From an uncultured Bdellovibrionales bacterium (lineage in GTDB: Bacteria; Bdellovibrionota; Bdellovibrionia; Bdellovibrionales; UBA1609), in contig CALLBC010000257.1 in NCBI GenBank assembly GCA_938001965.1, positions 1 to 38,983 of the forward strand: a DNA stretch of 38,983 nt, written 5' to 3'. This document shows, piece after piece, positions 27,184-35,377 of this stretch (its first letter is position 1; every line of letters begins with the position of its first letter). The translations under genes and the position numbers were made by a program. The notes under the pieces were generated by a model. It had not been told where the DNA came from. It ran no database searches and was given only the letters and a program-made list of their open reading frames with translations.

Positions 27184-27212
27184 TTGAATGAGTTAATTAA
27201 GTAATATATTAT
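27184..27212 (+). promoter_or_regulatory. Predicted promoter of the 156-aa secreted protein
   Basis: TTGAAT (27184-27189) and TATTAT (27207-27212) with a 17-nt spacer, about 39 nt before the ATG at 27251, which has an AAGGAA ribosome binding site. Confidence 0.52.
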
Positions 27213-27250
27213 TAAAGAAATATTACCCATAATCTTACAAGGAACTCATT

Positions 27251-27721
27251 ATGAATCTAATAAAAATTCTCTTTTGCGCACTGGTATTAACTTCTATTTC
27301 TCAAGCTACTGCAAAATCAAATGAGATTCGCCCAGTGACTTACAAAGAAGTTAGACGAAGCATAAGTACACTTTCTAGAGCCATGCCAAGCACTGTTGTT
27401 GCCCAGTTTGGAACACCCTATGCCAGTGTTTTTTGCAAAGATGAAAAAGATGAAGCCTCTTCTTATTACGAGCTAAGATACCCAGTTAAAGCTGCAACAA
27501 GCAGTGAAATCAATGACAGCTTCAGCAATAAAGATAAAACTGCTGCGGAATGCACACCAATACGTTTTTATAAAAAGAACTCCTATAAATTAGGCTTAGT
27601 GCTAACAGAAGCAACAAACGTAACGCCCCTTAGTTGTGAGTACCCATGTCAAAAAGGGCGATCAACTAACAAAATCGTAAATATTTCTGTGACTGATTTT
27701 CAAAAGCAGATACAAAAGTAG
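27251..27721 (+). CDS. Small secreted protein, 156 aa
   Basis: Function not recognised. It has a signal peptide (about residues 1-21, ending SQATA) and a soluble mature part. Four Cys are present (FCKDE, AECTPI, LSCEYPCQKG), an even number consistent with two disulphide bonds in the periplasm. AAGGAA is seven bases before the ATG and a good promoter precedes it. It is followed 100 bp later by the beta-barrel gene on the same strand, which has its own strong ribosome binding site, so the two may or may not share a transcript. No enzyme motif was seen. Confidence 0.75.
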   Translation: MNLIKILFCALVLTSISQATAKSNEIRPVTYKEVRRSISTLSRAMPSTVVAQFGTPYASVFCKDEKDEASSYYELRYPVKAATSSEINDSFSNKDKTAAECTPIRFYKKNSYKLGLVLTEATNVTPLSCEYPCQKGRSTNKIVNISVTDFQKQIQK

Positions 27722-27820
27722 TAAACATAAGTTTTCTTCAAAATTATATTGTTTGCATAGGTAATAAATTTTGTTTATCGTAAATACTCAATAAAAAACT
27801 AATTTTTTATAGGAGAATTT

Positions 27821-28402
27821 ATGAAGTCATTAATAATCAAAGCTACTATTGTAGCCTTTATATCCACGTTTACATTTTATGCCAATGCAGGCTTTCACCT
27901 TGAGCCAAATATTGACTATACCCTTAGTGGCGAGTGGGAGCAGGGTAACGCTGATGATGACTTATCCATGTTACTAATAGGTGTTAAATTAGGTTATCAA
28001 GCTCCAATGGGGCTACAAGTGGGTGGAGACATTCAAATTGGGGCTGGCTCAATAGATGCTGGAAATTCAGATTTTGATAGCGCTCAGGTGGATTTTGGTG
28101 CTTATCTTGGTTACCAATCTCCAATCGGAATCAGAGCTTCATTTTCCTATTATCTAGGTTCAGCATTAGCAATTGATGGAGCTGGAGACCCTACTTACAC
28201 TGGAAATGGATTTAGATTAGGTGTTGGCTATTCATTCAAAAGGCAAAACTTAAGCTGGTTAGCAGTTAACTTAAATTACTCTATAAGAAGCTATGATGAA
28301 ATTGATGATAACTTTACAATTGGCTCACAAAGCTTAATTAATGACTTTGAAACAGAGTCTATCATGCTATCAGTAAGCTTCCCTTTTAACTTCGGAAGAT
28401 AA
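27821..28402 (+). CDS. Outer-membrane beta-barrel protein, 193 aa
   Basis: A signal peptide (about residues 1-23, ending ANA) is followed by alternating amphipathic strands with repeated Gly and aromatic residues (LLIGVKLGYQAPMGLQVGGD, VDFGAYLGYQSPIGIRASFSYYLGSAL). The final strand ends SVSFPFNFGR, with a terminal aromatic as recognised by the BAM complex. The size suggests an eight-stranded barrel of the OmpA/OmpW-like general type. The role is unknown; small structural or adhesion barrels are the common class. AGGAG is seven to eight bases before the ATG. A clear terminator follows at 28424-28461. Confidence 0.78.
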   Translation: MKSLIIKATIVAFISTFTFYANAGFHLEPNIDYTLSGEWEQGNADDDLSMLLIGVKLGYQAPMGLQVGGDIQIGAGSIDAGNSDFDSAQVDFGAYLGYQSPIGIRASFSYYLGSALAIDGAGDPTYTGNGFRLGVGYSFKRQNLSWLAVNLNYSIRSYDEIDDNFTIGSQSLINDFETESIMLSVSFPFNFGR

Positions 28403-28423
28403 CAATAAAACAAAAAAGTTAAC

Positions 28424-28461
28424 GGGCACATACAAAGAAAAATATGTGCCCTTACTTTTTT
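28424..28461 (+). terminator. Intrinsic terminator after the beta-barrel gene
   Basis: A perfect 9-bp stem (28424-28432 and 28443-28451, GGGCACATA with its complement) with a 10-nt loop is followed by TTACTTTTTT. It lies 21 nt past the stop codon. Confidence 0.85.
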
Positions 28462-28487
28462 AGACTTTTACATGTACCTTATTAGGT

Positions 28488-29078
28488 ATGACTAAAAAAG
28501 AAATCACCAAAGACGAAATCAACGAACTTCCCATTGTTAAATTCTCAGGCAACATCCACCTTATTACAGAGCAAGAAGCTTATTTAAAAGCCATTGATAA
28601 GCTCAAAAATGAAACCCACTTAGGGTTTGATACTGAAACCAGACCTTCTTTTAAAAAGGGCGAAAAAAATAATGTTTGTTTACTACAGCTATCTACCCTT
28701 GATGATGCCTATTTGTTTCGTTTAAACAAATACCCGCTTGGTGACAAACTCAAAGAGCTTTTGGCCAATAAAAATATAATTAAAACTGGAGTGGCAGTAA
28801 GAGACGACATCAAGGGGCTACGCAAAATTAATGATTTTGAGCCCGGTAGTTTTATTGAATTAGCCGACCTCGCCAAGCAACTAGAAATTAAACAACTAGG
28901 TTTGCGCTCACTCGCTGCTATAGTCTTAAATATTCGTATTAGTAAGCAGTTTAAACTAACAAATTGGGAACAACCCAACCTTAATAAAGACCAACTCTGT
29001 TATGCAGCCACTGATGCATGGATAGGACTAAAGCTACATACAAAAATGACTGAGCTGTTAACACTTCAAAGACAATAA
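28488..29078 (+). CDS. RNase D-like 3'-5' exonuclease (DEDDy family)
   Basis: A single-domain exonuclease of 196 aa. The catalytic residues of DEDDy nucleases are visible: D48-x-E50 (LGFDTETRPSF), D107 in VAVRDDIKG, and the Y172-x3-D176 motif (YAATDAWIG). It lacks the HRDC domains of full-length RNase D, so it resembles the short Werner-exonuclease-like proteins. Probable substrates are RNA 3' ends such as tRNA precursors, but DNA cannot be excluded. It starts just after the terminator of the preceding gene and is convergent with the chalcone-isomerase-like gene, with a shared terminator between them. Confidence 0.9.
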   Translation: MTKKEITKDEINELPIVKFSGNIHLITEQEAYLKAIDKLKNETHLGFDTETRPSFKKGEKNNVCLLQLSTLDDAYLFRLNKYPLGDKLKELLANKNIIKTGVAVRDDIKGLRKINDFEPGSFIELADLAKQLEIKQLGLRSLAAIVLNIRISKQFKLTNWEQPNLNKDQLCYAATDAWIGLKLHTKMTELLTLQRQ

Positions 29079-29166
29079 GAGCTTTTATTACTTTTGAATA
29101 TCCAAAATTTCTGAATAAATATTCTTAAAAATTATTCAGAAGCTGGGTTACTACCGCCAATAATAA

Positions 29167-29195
29167 AAAAAGGGCAACTACTTGCTGCCCTTTTT
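29167..29195. terminator. Bidirectional intrinsic terminator
   Basis: A perfect 10-bp stem AAAAAGGGCA (29167-29176) and its complement (29186-29195) with a 9-nt loop. It is flanked by A and T runs on both sides, so it can stop transcription from the exonuclease gene and from the convergent gene. Confidence 0.85.
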
Positions 29196-29219
29196 AAATC
29201 TAAATTAATTTATTAATCC

Positions 29220-29795
29220 TTAGTCAATACCAAGAGGCCCTCGGAAAGCTTTAGTTTTAGCCTGAACAAAGGCCTTTAAAATAATATCTGCAAACTTTCG
29301 ATCAGCAATGGTCACTTTTGTAGTTTTCTTTTTCTTTTCTAAAGTCACTTCTAATTTATCTTTGTAAAAATCTAAAATCATTTTATCGTTTTTAGTCATG
29401 GTCTTAACTTGCTTATTAAAAATTTTTAAATTGGCCTTTTGAGCTTTACAAGTGGCTTCATCACCACAATTAGCTTTAAAAGAATCCTTCCAACCCTGTT
29501 TTATTTTTTTACCGGGAGCCCTGAAAAAGATATAATGCATAACAATTCGCTTCATAGTATCAGAGGCCACAATCTTTGGACCGTTAGACTCTTTTGCTTC
29601 TAAGTACAAACCACCCACATATACTTTAACAGTAACACCCATTTTACTAGCCATTCTTGTTGTCATTCCGTTTAGTAATAAAGTTTTCCCGGCAACAGTG
29701 ATACTGTCTTCCATAGTCACCTTATCTCTAGTGGCAGCAAAAGTTTGCAGTGAAAGAAATAAACCAATAAATAGACTCAAGCTTAATTTTAACAT
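29220..29795 (-). CDS. Exported chalcone-isomerase-like domain protein
   Basis: A 191-aa protein with a signal peptide (about residues 1-20, ending TFA). A single domain matches the bacterial chalcone-isomerase-like family: VAGKTLLLNGMTTRMASKMG, VKVYVGGLYLE, KRIVMHYIFFRAPGKKI and FKANCGDEATC. These bacterial members usually act as periplasmic binding proteins for fatty-acid-like ligands rather than as flavonoid enzymes, and this one should be read that way. Two Cys (NCGDEATC) could pair. AGGAG lies six bases before the ATG. The gene is on its own, with a shared terminator downstream. Confidence 0.85.
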   Translation of the reverse strand: MLKLSLSLFIGLFLSLQTFAATRDKVTMEDSITVAGKTLLLNGMTTRMASKMGVTVKVYVGGLYLEAKESNGPKIVASDTMKRIVMHYIFFRAPGKKIKQGWKDSFKANCGDEATCKAQKANLKIFNKQVKTMTKNDKMILDFYKDKLEVTLEKKKKTTKVTIADRKFADIILKAFVQAKTKAFRGPLGID

Positions 29796-29968
29796 TCCAT
29801 TCTCCTAATAGATTTTGTTTACACTCTATTATTATACATCATAGACCTAAGACTAATGGCAAAACACAAGAATAACAAGACCAAAATAGGGCCTAATTTT
29901 TGGTCCCTAAGTTGCAATAAATACTGGATATATAGTTGTTTTAATAAATACATCTAGGAGAAAAGAGC

Positions 29969-30172
29969 ATGGGACACCCAATAGAAACATATGAACCGAC
30001 CCAAGAAGAAAAGTATGACCATTACATTGAAATGCAGAACCACTGCCCGCTTTGCAACAGTGAACTTAACATCAAGGTAACCTCTTATTTAGAAAATAAC
30101 ACGATCAAAGAAGAGGCTTATTGCGAAAGCTGCAATATCAAAACACGTAGCAAAGACCACAAATACCACTAA
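29969..30172 (+). CDS. Small zinc-ribbon protein, 67 aa
   Basis: A cytoplasmic small protein with two CxxC pairs (CPLC at about 29-32 and CESC at about 52-55) spaced as in a zinc ribbon, an acidic N terminus and a His-rich C-terminal tail (DHKYH). The function is not known. Zinc ribbons of this size bind RNA or DNA or serve as RNA polymerase or ribosome accessory factors. The gene is supported by a good TAGGAG about eight bases before the ATG, and by its own terminator 22 nt after the stop. It is divergent from the chalcone-isomerase-like gene. Confidence 0.82.
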   Translation: MGHPIETYEPTQEEKYDHYIEMQNHCPLCNSELNIKVTSYLENNTIKEEAYCESCNIKTRSKDHKYH

Positions 30173-30193
30173 GAACTGTCAAATTTTTAGCAC

Positions 30194-30223
30194 AAAAAGA
30201 GTCAATAATTTGGCTCTTTTTTT
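30194..30223. terminator. Intrinsic terminator after the zinc-ribbon gene
   Basis: A 12-bp stem with one G-U pair (arms 30194-30205 and 30210-30221, loop of 4), then a T-run, on the plus strand. The A-run at the other end lets it also serve the convergent minus-strand gene ending at 30250. Confidence 0.85.
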
Positions 30224-30249
30224 ATGTCCAAAACAAATTGTGGTTTGGT

Positions 30250-30696
30250 CTAGTTGAAAGAGCACCTAGCGATTTCTCTTCCGTGTGCTAACATAACAAC
30301 TTCACCTAACACAGATAAATCTGGTGAGATCCCTACGCGAGCTGAATACTTATGTATAGTTTGGTGGATAATGGTTTCGTTACTATATAAAAGTCTATCG
30401 CTCTCTCCCTCTATTAAGGGTATAGAATAACCGATGGTAAATTCCATACCATATGTTTCCCAACCCCTTGAAAAAAAGTCGTTCACAGAATCAAGCTTTT
30501 CGTCTGAAAATCTAAACTTTAATTGCAGTGGTGCTGTACTGCTGTCAGGCTGAAAAATTAAAACAGCACAGGACTGTAGAGGCTTCTTAGACTTTAAGTG
30601 CTTACCACTAACATTATATGATACAGCCTCTTGAATAGATGCTAATGTTTGGAAAGAAAACAAAATAAGAAAAATGCTTATAAATAATTTGTACAA
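30250..30696 (-). CDS. Exported hypothetical protein with TTG start, 148 aa
   Basis: Function not recognised. It begins with TTG preceded by a strong GGGAGG five bases upstream, which decides the start. It has a signal peptide of about 19 residues (ending TLA), then a mostly beta domain with two Cys (CAVLIFQ and CSFN at the C terminus) that could form a disulphide. A role in the periplasm is likely. It ends 26 nt from the bidirectional terminator at 30194-30223. A 7-bp hairpin (30805-30811/30817-30823) lies in the 288-bp region upstream, which otherwise shows nothing convincing. Confidence 0.7.
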   Translation of the reverse strand: MYKLFISIFLILFSFQTLASIQEAVSYNVSGKHLKSKKPLQSCAVLIFQPDSSTAPLQLKFRFSDEKLDSVNDFFSRGWETYGMEFTIGYSIPLIEGESDRLLYSNETIIHQTIHKYSARVGISPDLSVLGEVVMLAHGREIARCSFN

Positions 30697-30984
30697 TTCG
30701 ACCTCCCTAAGCTTTTATTAACTTTGTTGTACATAAAAACAACCAATCAAAGCAAATAGTGCTTAAAAGGATGTAATCTTTATAATGTAAGCACTCGTAA
30801 ATCATTTGCTTTCTTTAAGCAAAACCAATTTGATTCCCACGAGTAATCCCGTGGTACTCTGTTTTCGACCACATAGATAAAAAATAATTAATAGTTTTAT
30901 ATTTACACCAAAAAAACAAATACCGCCCTTAACAAAAGATCTTGCTATATAATGAGACTGTAAAATAGGAGCTAATTAAAGTTT

Positions 30985-31374
30985 TTAGTCTTGATTATTA
31001 GAACTAACATAAGCAAAGTCCCAATAAGTATCCAAAACATCACCACTCATGGGGTCTATTCTTACAACGTACCGAGAAGATGAACTAACAGGAGTTATTG
31101 TTACTACATATAAACACTCCCTCTTAAAGAAATCCACTTGAGTTTCAACCTTAGTGATATCTTTAGAAAACAACTTTGCCAGGTCATGTTCAAAGTTGCC
31201 GTTGAATGTTCCTAACTCTTTGTGTTGCTTATCATTTAATGACTCATGAGTATAACTAACTCCAGCCAATAACACCGCTGTATCTTCAGAAATTGCAAGA
31301 GGGCAATACTTAGTTTGCGCTAACGAGAGTTGACTAAATAAAATTGAGAATAAAATAACAAATGTAAATTTCAT
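30985..31374 (-). CDS. Exported hypothetical protein, 129 aa
   Basis: Function not recognised. An upstream in-frame start (31425) is possible, but the ATG at 31374 is preceded by GGGAG. It opens directly on a signal peptide (MKFTFVILFSILFSQLSLAQ), so I choose it. The mature part is about 110 residues with two Cys (YCPL and ECLY). It contains a VVTITPVSSSSRYVVRIDPMSGDVL segment resembling small PepSY-like beta domains that sit in the periplasm, a weak resemblance only. It follows the second TldE gene by 80 bp on the same strand. Whether it belongs to that operon is unclear. Confidence 0.7.
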   Translation of the reverse strand: MKFTFVILFSILFSQLSLAQTKYCPLAISEDTAVLLAGVSYTHESLNDKQHKELGTFNGNFEHDLAKLFSKDITKVETQVDFFKRECLYVVTITPVSSSSRYVVRIDPMSGDVLDTYWDFAYVSSNNQD

Positions 31375-31454
31375 AAATATATCTCCCATACTATTTTTTA
31401 GTAAATAGACATGCCCAAGACTCAAAGCAAGGACATGCCATTACACATAAAAAA

Positions 31455-32804
31455 TTACAGTGTAAAATTAAACTTGTTGATTAAAGCCCCTGGCGCACTA
31501 CTGCCGCCTATGTAGCGTTTATCATAAGTCATTGTATTAGGGTTAATTTCTGACTCTTTAGTGAAGTCATTAAGCTCAGAGCCGAAGCAGTTATATAAGC
31601 TCTCATCAAACCTTAAATCTTTTATAGGCCCAACGATCTCACCATCTTCTACCCAAAAGCAGGCAAAGCGAGTCATACCTGTAATCCTTGCACTCATGCG
31701 GTCACTCCAATTTAAATAATGTAAATTAGATAAGTAGAGTCCAGTTCCTAATTCTTTTAAGACATCCTCTTGTGATAAGTTACCAGGCTTAATTACTGGA
31801 GAGCCAAGCATCTCATAATCATTAGCTTGATTAGATGGCACGTTAAACTCTGCCGATGATTTTGAAGACACTAACAATGTTTTTAGTTCTCCATTTTCAA
31901 TTAAGTTTAATTTGTTCGCTCTCACCTCGCCTAATTCATTAAATTTTGGTGATAAGCCTAATTCAAAATTTTCTTGTAAACTAAATTTTGGCGACAAAGA
32001 CTCTTTACCTTCTTTTAACTTAGCAAAGGCGCAGTACCCTTGCTTGAAAGCGGACATACTCAAAGAACCCCACGACATGGTGCCTAAAATTTCACTAACA
32101 GCACCAGGAGCCAAGTATGTTCTATGTGCGCCAGGCTTAACATTAACCACTGGTAAATCCATTTTAGTTAATAGTTGTTTTGATGTTTCAATATTAGCTA
32201 AATACTTTTGGCTATCCCATTTACTTCCGGCATAACAGTTTTTCACTGCCTTTTGCTTAGCTGAGTAAAGTGAGTAATCAAAATAAAAAGTATTGGATGT
32301 AAACCAATGCTTTAAACCTTTTGAGTTATATACCCCCTCACTCACAGGCCCTGATACAAAAATCCCTGCCATGTCCACATCTTGCAATGGAGCAAGAACT
32401 TCAGTGGTTACATCAATAAGGCTAGCCGCTTCTGTTTCAATAATTTGAGAGCTATCCGTCCCGGCCTGTGGCAAAACTACACTTTGGCTTTCTGGTAAGT
32501 TTTCAGCATCTTGCTTACAATCCGCAATTAACTCTAAGCCTAGCTTTAAATCCACTGACTCATCAAAACTAATATTCATTGATTTTGATAGTGACCGATT
32601 ATTTTTAATAAAAGTTAGACCAATAGCATTTTGGGAAACATTAGTTGCTTGTCTTAGTTTTGACTGGTTAAACCTATAAAACTGAGTCTCTTCACCACTG
32701 TATGAAATCGTTAAGTGCTCATCACTTGCCAAGGCTGCAACTAATTTTTCACTAAGGCTATAAAAATACTTTTCTTGTTTTTTAATTTTATCAAACACAG
32801 ACAT
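31455..32804 (-). CDS. TldE/PmbA-like protein, second pair
   Basis: A 449-aa TldD/PmbA family protein without the HExxxH motif, so the non-zinc partner. Conserved sections are VYNSKGLKHWFTSNTF in the N-terminal half, KPGAHRTYLAPGAVSEILG in the middle, and the C-terminal LNWSDRMSARITGMTRFACFWVEDGEIV segment. Its ATG overlaps the TldD stop by one base (TAATG), so the two subunits are coupled in translation. It differs clearly from the first TldE in this window, including length. It is the last member of a four-gene operon with a transporter and a membrane protein. Confidence 0.88.
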   Translation of the reverse strand: MSVFDKIKKQEKYFYSLSEKLVAALASDEHLTISYSGEETQFYRFNQSKLRQATNVSQNAIGLTFIKNNRSLSKSMNISFDESVDLKLGLELIADCKQDAENLPESQSVVLPQAGTDSSQIIETEAASLIDVTTEVLAPLQDVDMAGIFVSGPVSEGVYNSKGLKHWFTSNTFYFDYSLYSAKQKAVKNCYAGSKWDSQKYLANIETSKQLLTKMDLPVVNVKPGAHRTYLAPGAVSEILGTMSWGSLSMSAFKQGYCAFAKLKEGKESLSPKFSLQENFELGLSPKFNELGEVRANKLNLIENGELKTLLVSSKSSAEFNVPSNQANDYEMLGSPVIKPGNLSQEDVLKELGTGLYLSNLHYLNWSDRMSARITGMTRFACFWVEDGEIVGPIKDLRFDESLYNCFGSELNDFTKESEINPNTMTYDKRYIGGSSAPGALINKFNFTL

Positions 32805-34228
32805 TACTTACCTCCACCAAAAACTTCAATATTAGAAAATAAAGCCGTGGGAACTGCATGCCCTACTCGAATAACTTGGTTTGGCTCACCTTTACCACAA
32901 TAAAAACTTCCAGATACTTCCATAGTACTTTCATCACCCAACATTTTTAAATTCGTCCAAAATGGTGTGCATTGTCCACGATAGTTAGGGTTTTTTACAA
33001 CTTTAGTTAGTTTTCCATTTTCAATAAGTTGTCCGTACTCACAACCAAACTGGAATTTGTCGCGATAATCATCAATTGACCATGACCTATTGGCTTTCAT
33101 CAAAATCCCTTTTTCGGTAGCGCTAATCATATCAGCCATGGTTGATGTCCCAGTTTCCACATTAATATTGGCCATTCGATCAATAGGCGGCCTGTTCCAT
33201 GACTGCATTCTAGCACAAGAAACACCATCCACACCTAAACGAGCCTGGCTTTCTAAACTTCCAATCCCAGCCACTAGCTTTCCACCTTTAATTAAATATT
33301 TCTTCTCAGCCTTTGCGCCCGTATCATCAAAGTCATAGGATGCCAGCTCACTAGTTATGGTTGGATCAAAAGTAACATTTAAAAGTTCAGAGCCGTACTG
33401 TAATGTTCCAAAGTCTTCTTTATTTAAAAAACTCCAGCCAGCGTAATTTCGTTCATCACCTAAAATTCTATCAAGCTCAAGTGGGTGTCCAATAGATTCA
33501 TGCACCTGCAAATACATTTGGTCTGGGGTGATCATTAAATCACGAGTGTCTGATGGGCAGTTTTCTGCATTTAATATTTCATTGAGCTCTCTAGAGATTT
33601 CAATGGATTGTTGTTTCAAACTATCCTTATTAAAATAATCTAAACCAAATTGACCAACTTGCCCCCCGTTAGAACGGGTTTGGTTGTCGCCATTAAGCGA
33701 CGCTGCCATTCCTAAATCTAAAGTGCATTGTGTGAGCTTTTGATGGTAATCAGAACCATTACTACTTAAAAATAAAGTTTCAGTATCAGAAACAATGGTC
33801 CTTGCACTACGGCTCATTAATTGGGCATCACCACTTACAGTCATAAACTTTGTAGCATTCACTAGGTTATCAGCAATTTCATAGATACTTGATTTATCAA
33901 ATTGAGTTTTCACCTGGCTTGAGTACGTACCAACAGCCTTAGGCCTTTGCTCCATACTAAAATTATATAAATTCCATTTTTCATTTTTTAGAGCCTGTTC
34001 AGTGGCCTGATCAAAAGCTCTTTGTATGGAGTCAAAACTTAAATCATTAGTAGCAACAAATGAAAACTGACCATTAACTAAAACTTCGGCCATGACCCCA
34101 TTGTCATAACCTGTATTAATACCATCTAATTTCTCATCTCTAACAGATAAACTGGTTTGAGTTTGGTTGATATGGCGCAATCCCCACCAATCAGCTTTTA
34201 CATTTAGTTTTTTAAATATATCACGCAT
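32804..34228 (-). CDS. TldD-like zinc metalloprotease, second pair
   Basis: A 474-aa TldD. The zinc motif is H243-E-S-I-G-H248 (VHESIGHPLELDRILGDE) and the C-terminal YCGKGEPNQ block holds the probable Cys ligand. A GGAAGG ribosome binding site sits nine bases before the ATG, which follows the stop of the membrane-protein gene directly. The partner TldE starts on its stop. Compared with the first TldD, only the motif neighbourhood and general plan agree on inspection, which suggests separate orthologous groups rather than a recent duplication. Confidence 0.9.
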   Translation of the reverse strand: MRDIFKKLNVKADWWGLRHINQTQTSLSVRDEKLDGINTGYDNGVMAEVLVNGQFSFVATNDLSFDSIQRAFDQATEQALKNEKWNLYNFSMEQRPKAVGTYSSQVKTQFDKSSIYEIADNLVNATKFMTVSGDAQLMSRSARTIVSDTETLFLSSNGSDYHQKLTQCTLDLGMAASLNGDNQTRSNGGQVGQFGLDYFNKDSLKQQSIEISRELNEILNAENCPSDTRDLMITPDQMYLQVHESIGHPLELDRILGDERNYAGWSFLNKEDFGTLQYGSELLNVTFDPTITSELASYDFDDTGAKAEKKYLIKGGKLVAGIGSLESQARLGVDGVSCARMQSWNRPPIDRMANINVETGTSTMADMISATEKGILMKANRSWSIDDYRDKFQFGCEYGQLIENGKLTKVVKNPNYRGQCTPFWTNLKMLGDESTMEVSGSFYCGKGEPNQVIRVGHAVPTALFSNIEVFGGGK

Positions 34229-35377
34229 TTATAAAACCTTCCTTTTAGTAATTAAGTTAGTCATATAGCCTACACTCACAGCCATTAAACAAAGTAAAAT
34301 TATATATCCAAGCACTGGTATAAACATTAATAATTCAAAAATTAAAAAGCCAACAATAAGATATAAATATTTAGATCTTTTTACCGCACCATCAGCAAAC
34401 TTCTCAAACACTTTATACCCTAAATAAGCACAAATCAGCCCATAGCCTAGCATTCCCATTATATAAAACAAAAATGAGTAAATAGGAACTATGGCTAAAC
34501 CCACCACTGTTACGGTCAACACAAACATAATAAATGGCATTAAACAAAAATGAATTAAACCTATAAAGCCTTCATAGGCCCACTTTTCATGGCGGCTAAA
34601 TAAATTTTCACTAATATAGGGTACCACCTTAAAGCCAAGCCAAAATAAAAATATTACTTGAATAAAACGCACAATAACCATCATTAGTTTTGCACCAGAA
34701 GAACTAAAGTTAGAAAAGTTACCTAAATCGCCAGAGAAATTAAAGTTATCTAACATTCCTGATTTGTTAGTGGTAACAAACCCGCCTTGATCCACCTGTA
34801 AGGTCCCAGAAAGCTCAGTGATTTTATCTGTTATTTTGCCATTTGGGCCCACATTCACTGTGCCCTTTATTAAAATCAAAGTACCCACATCACCATTAAT
34901 TTTAACAGTTCCACCAGTAACAATGAGAGTATCAACTAACTCTCCCTCTTCCACCACATATTCGTCATCTTTATTAACGACAACAAAGCCTTTTGTATCA
35001 AAAACTTGTATTTGTGAATTATCGTCATCGGTTACTTCAATATCTACCTTGTTTTTTCCGTCATCAACTTTAATAGAAACCACATTTTTATGACTCATTA
35101 TACTTTTAGATATTTTACTCTTTAAATCTTCCAAACTCTCCTTGTTTTGATCAAAGGCAATTGTACTTTTTTTAATTGAGCTAGAAAGAATTTTATTTGA
35201 TAAACTATCATCAATTAGTATTTCAGTTTGTAAAACCTTTAGCCCTTCAGCTAAGCTTTCATCTTCTGACAAATCATTAATTTTTAACTTACCATTGCCC
35301 CACTGGATTTCCACATCTGCAAAGGCTAAGTTAACAAAAAACAAACTTATGATTAGCAGTAATATTTTTTTAATCAT
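34229..35377 (-). CDS. Exported/membrane protein with bactofilin-like strand repeats
   Basis: A 382-aa protein of unknown function. A signal peptide (about residues 1-20) precedes a charged, partly helical region (about 25-125). Next comes a strand-rich segment at about 140-200 with spaced Gly and hydrophobic residues (TLIVTGGTVKINGDVG, TLILIKGTVNVGPNG, ITELSGTLQVDQGG), like the right-handed beta-solenoid turns of bactofilins. Four or so transmembrane helices fill the C-terminal third (about 228-375). Polymer-forming domains fused to membrane helices occur in envelope proteins. The ATG overlaps the stop of the MFS gene (4 nt, ATGA), and its own stop abuts tldD, so it belongs to that operon. 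Confidence 0.72.
   Translation of the reverse strand: MIKKILLLIISLFFVNLAFADVEIQWGNGKLKINDLSEDESLAEGLKVLQTEILIDDSLSNKILSSSIKKSTIAFDQNKESLEDLKSKISKSIMSHKNVVSIKVDDGKNKVDIEVTDDDNSQIQVFDTKGFVVVNKDDEYVVEEGELVDTLIVTGGTVKINGDVGTLILIKGTVNVGPNGKITDKITELSGTLQVDQGGFVTTNKSGMLDNFNFSGDLGNFSNFSSSGAKLMMVIVRFIQVIFLFWLGFKVVPYISENLFSRHEKWAYEGFIGLIHFCLMPFIMFVLTVTVVGLAIVPIYSFLFYIMGMLGYGLICAYLGYKVFEKFADGAVKRSKYLYLIVGFLIFELLMFIPVLGYIILLCLMAVSVGYMTNLITKRKVL

Larger units (their letters stand above)
26899..27250. other. Divergent intergenic region thrS / 156-aa secreted protein
   Basis: A 352-bp gene-free stretch with promoters facing both ways, listed separately. It also holds a short perfect hairpin (arms 27074-27079 and 27084-27089, GACCAT/ATGGTC) of unknown role. 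No small open frame with a ribosome binding site was seen. Confidence 0.6.
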
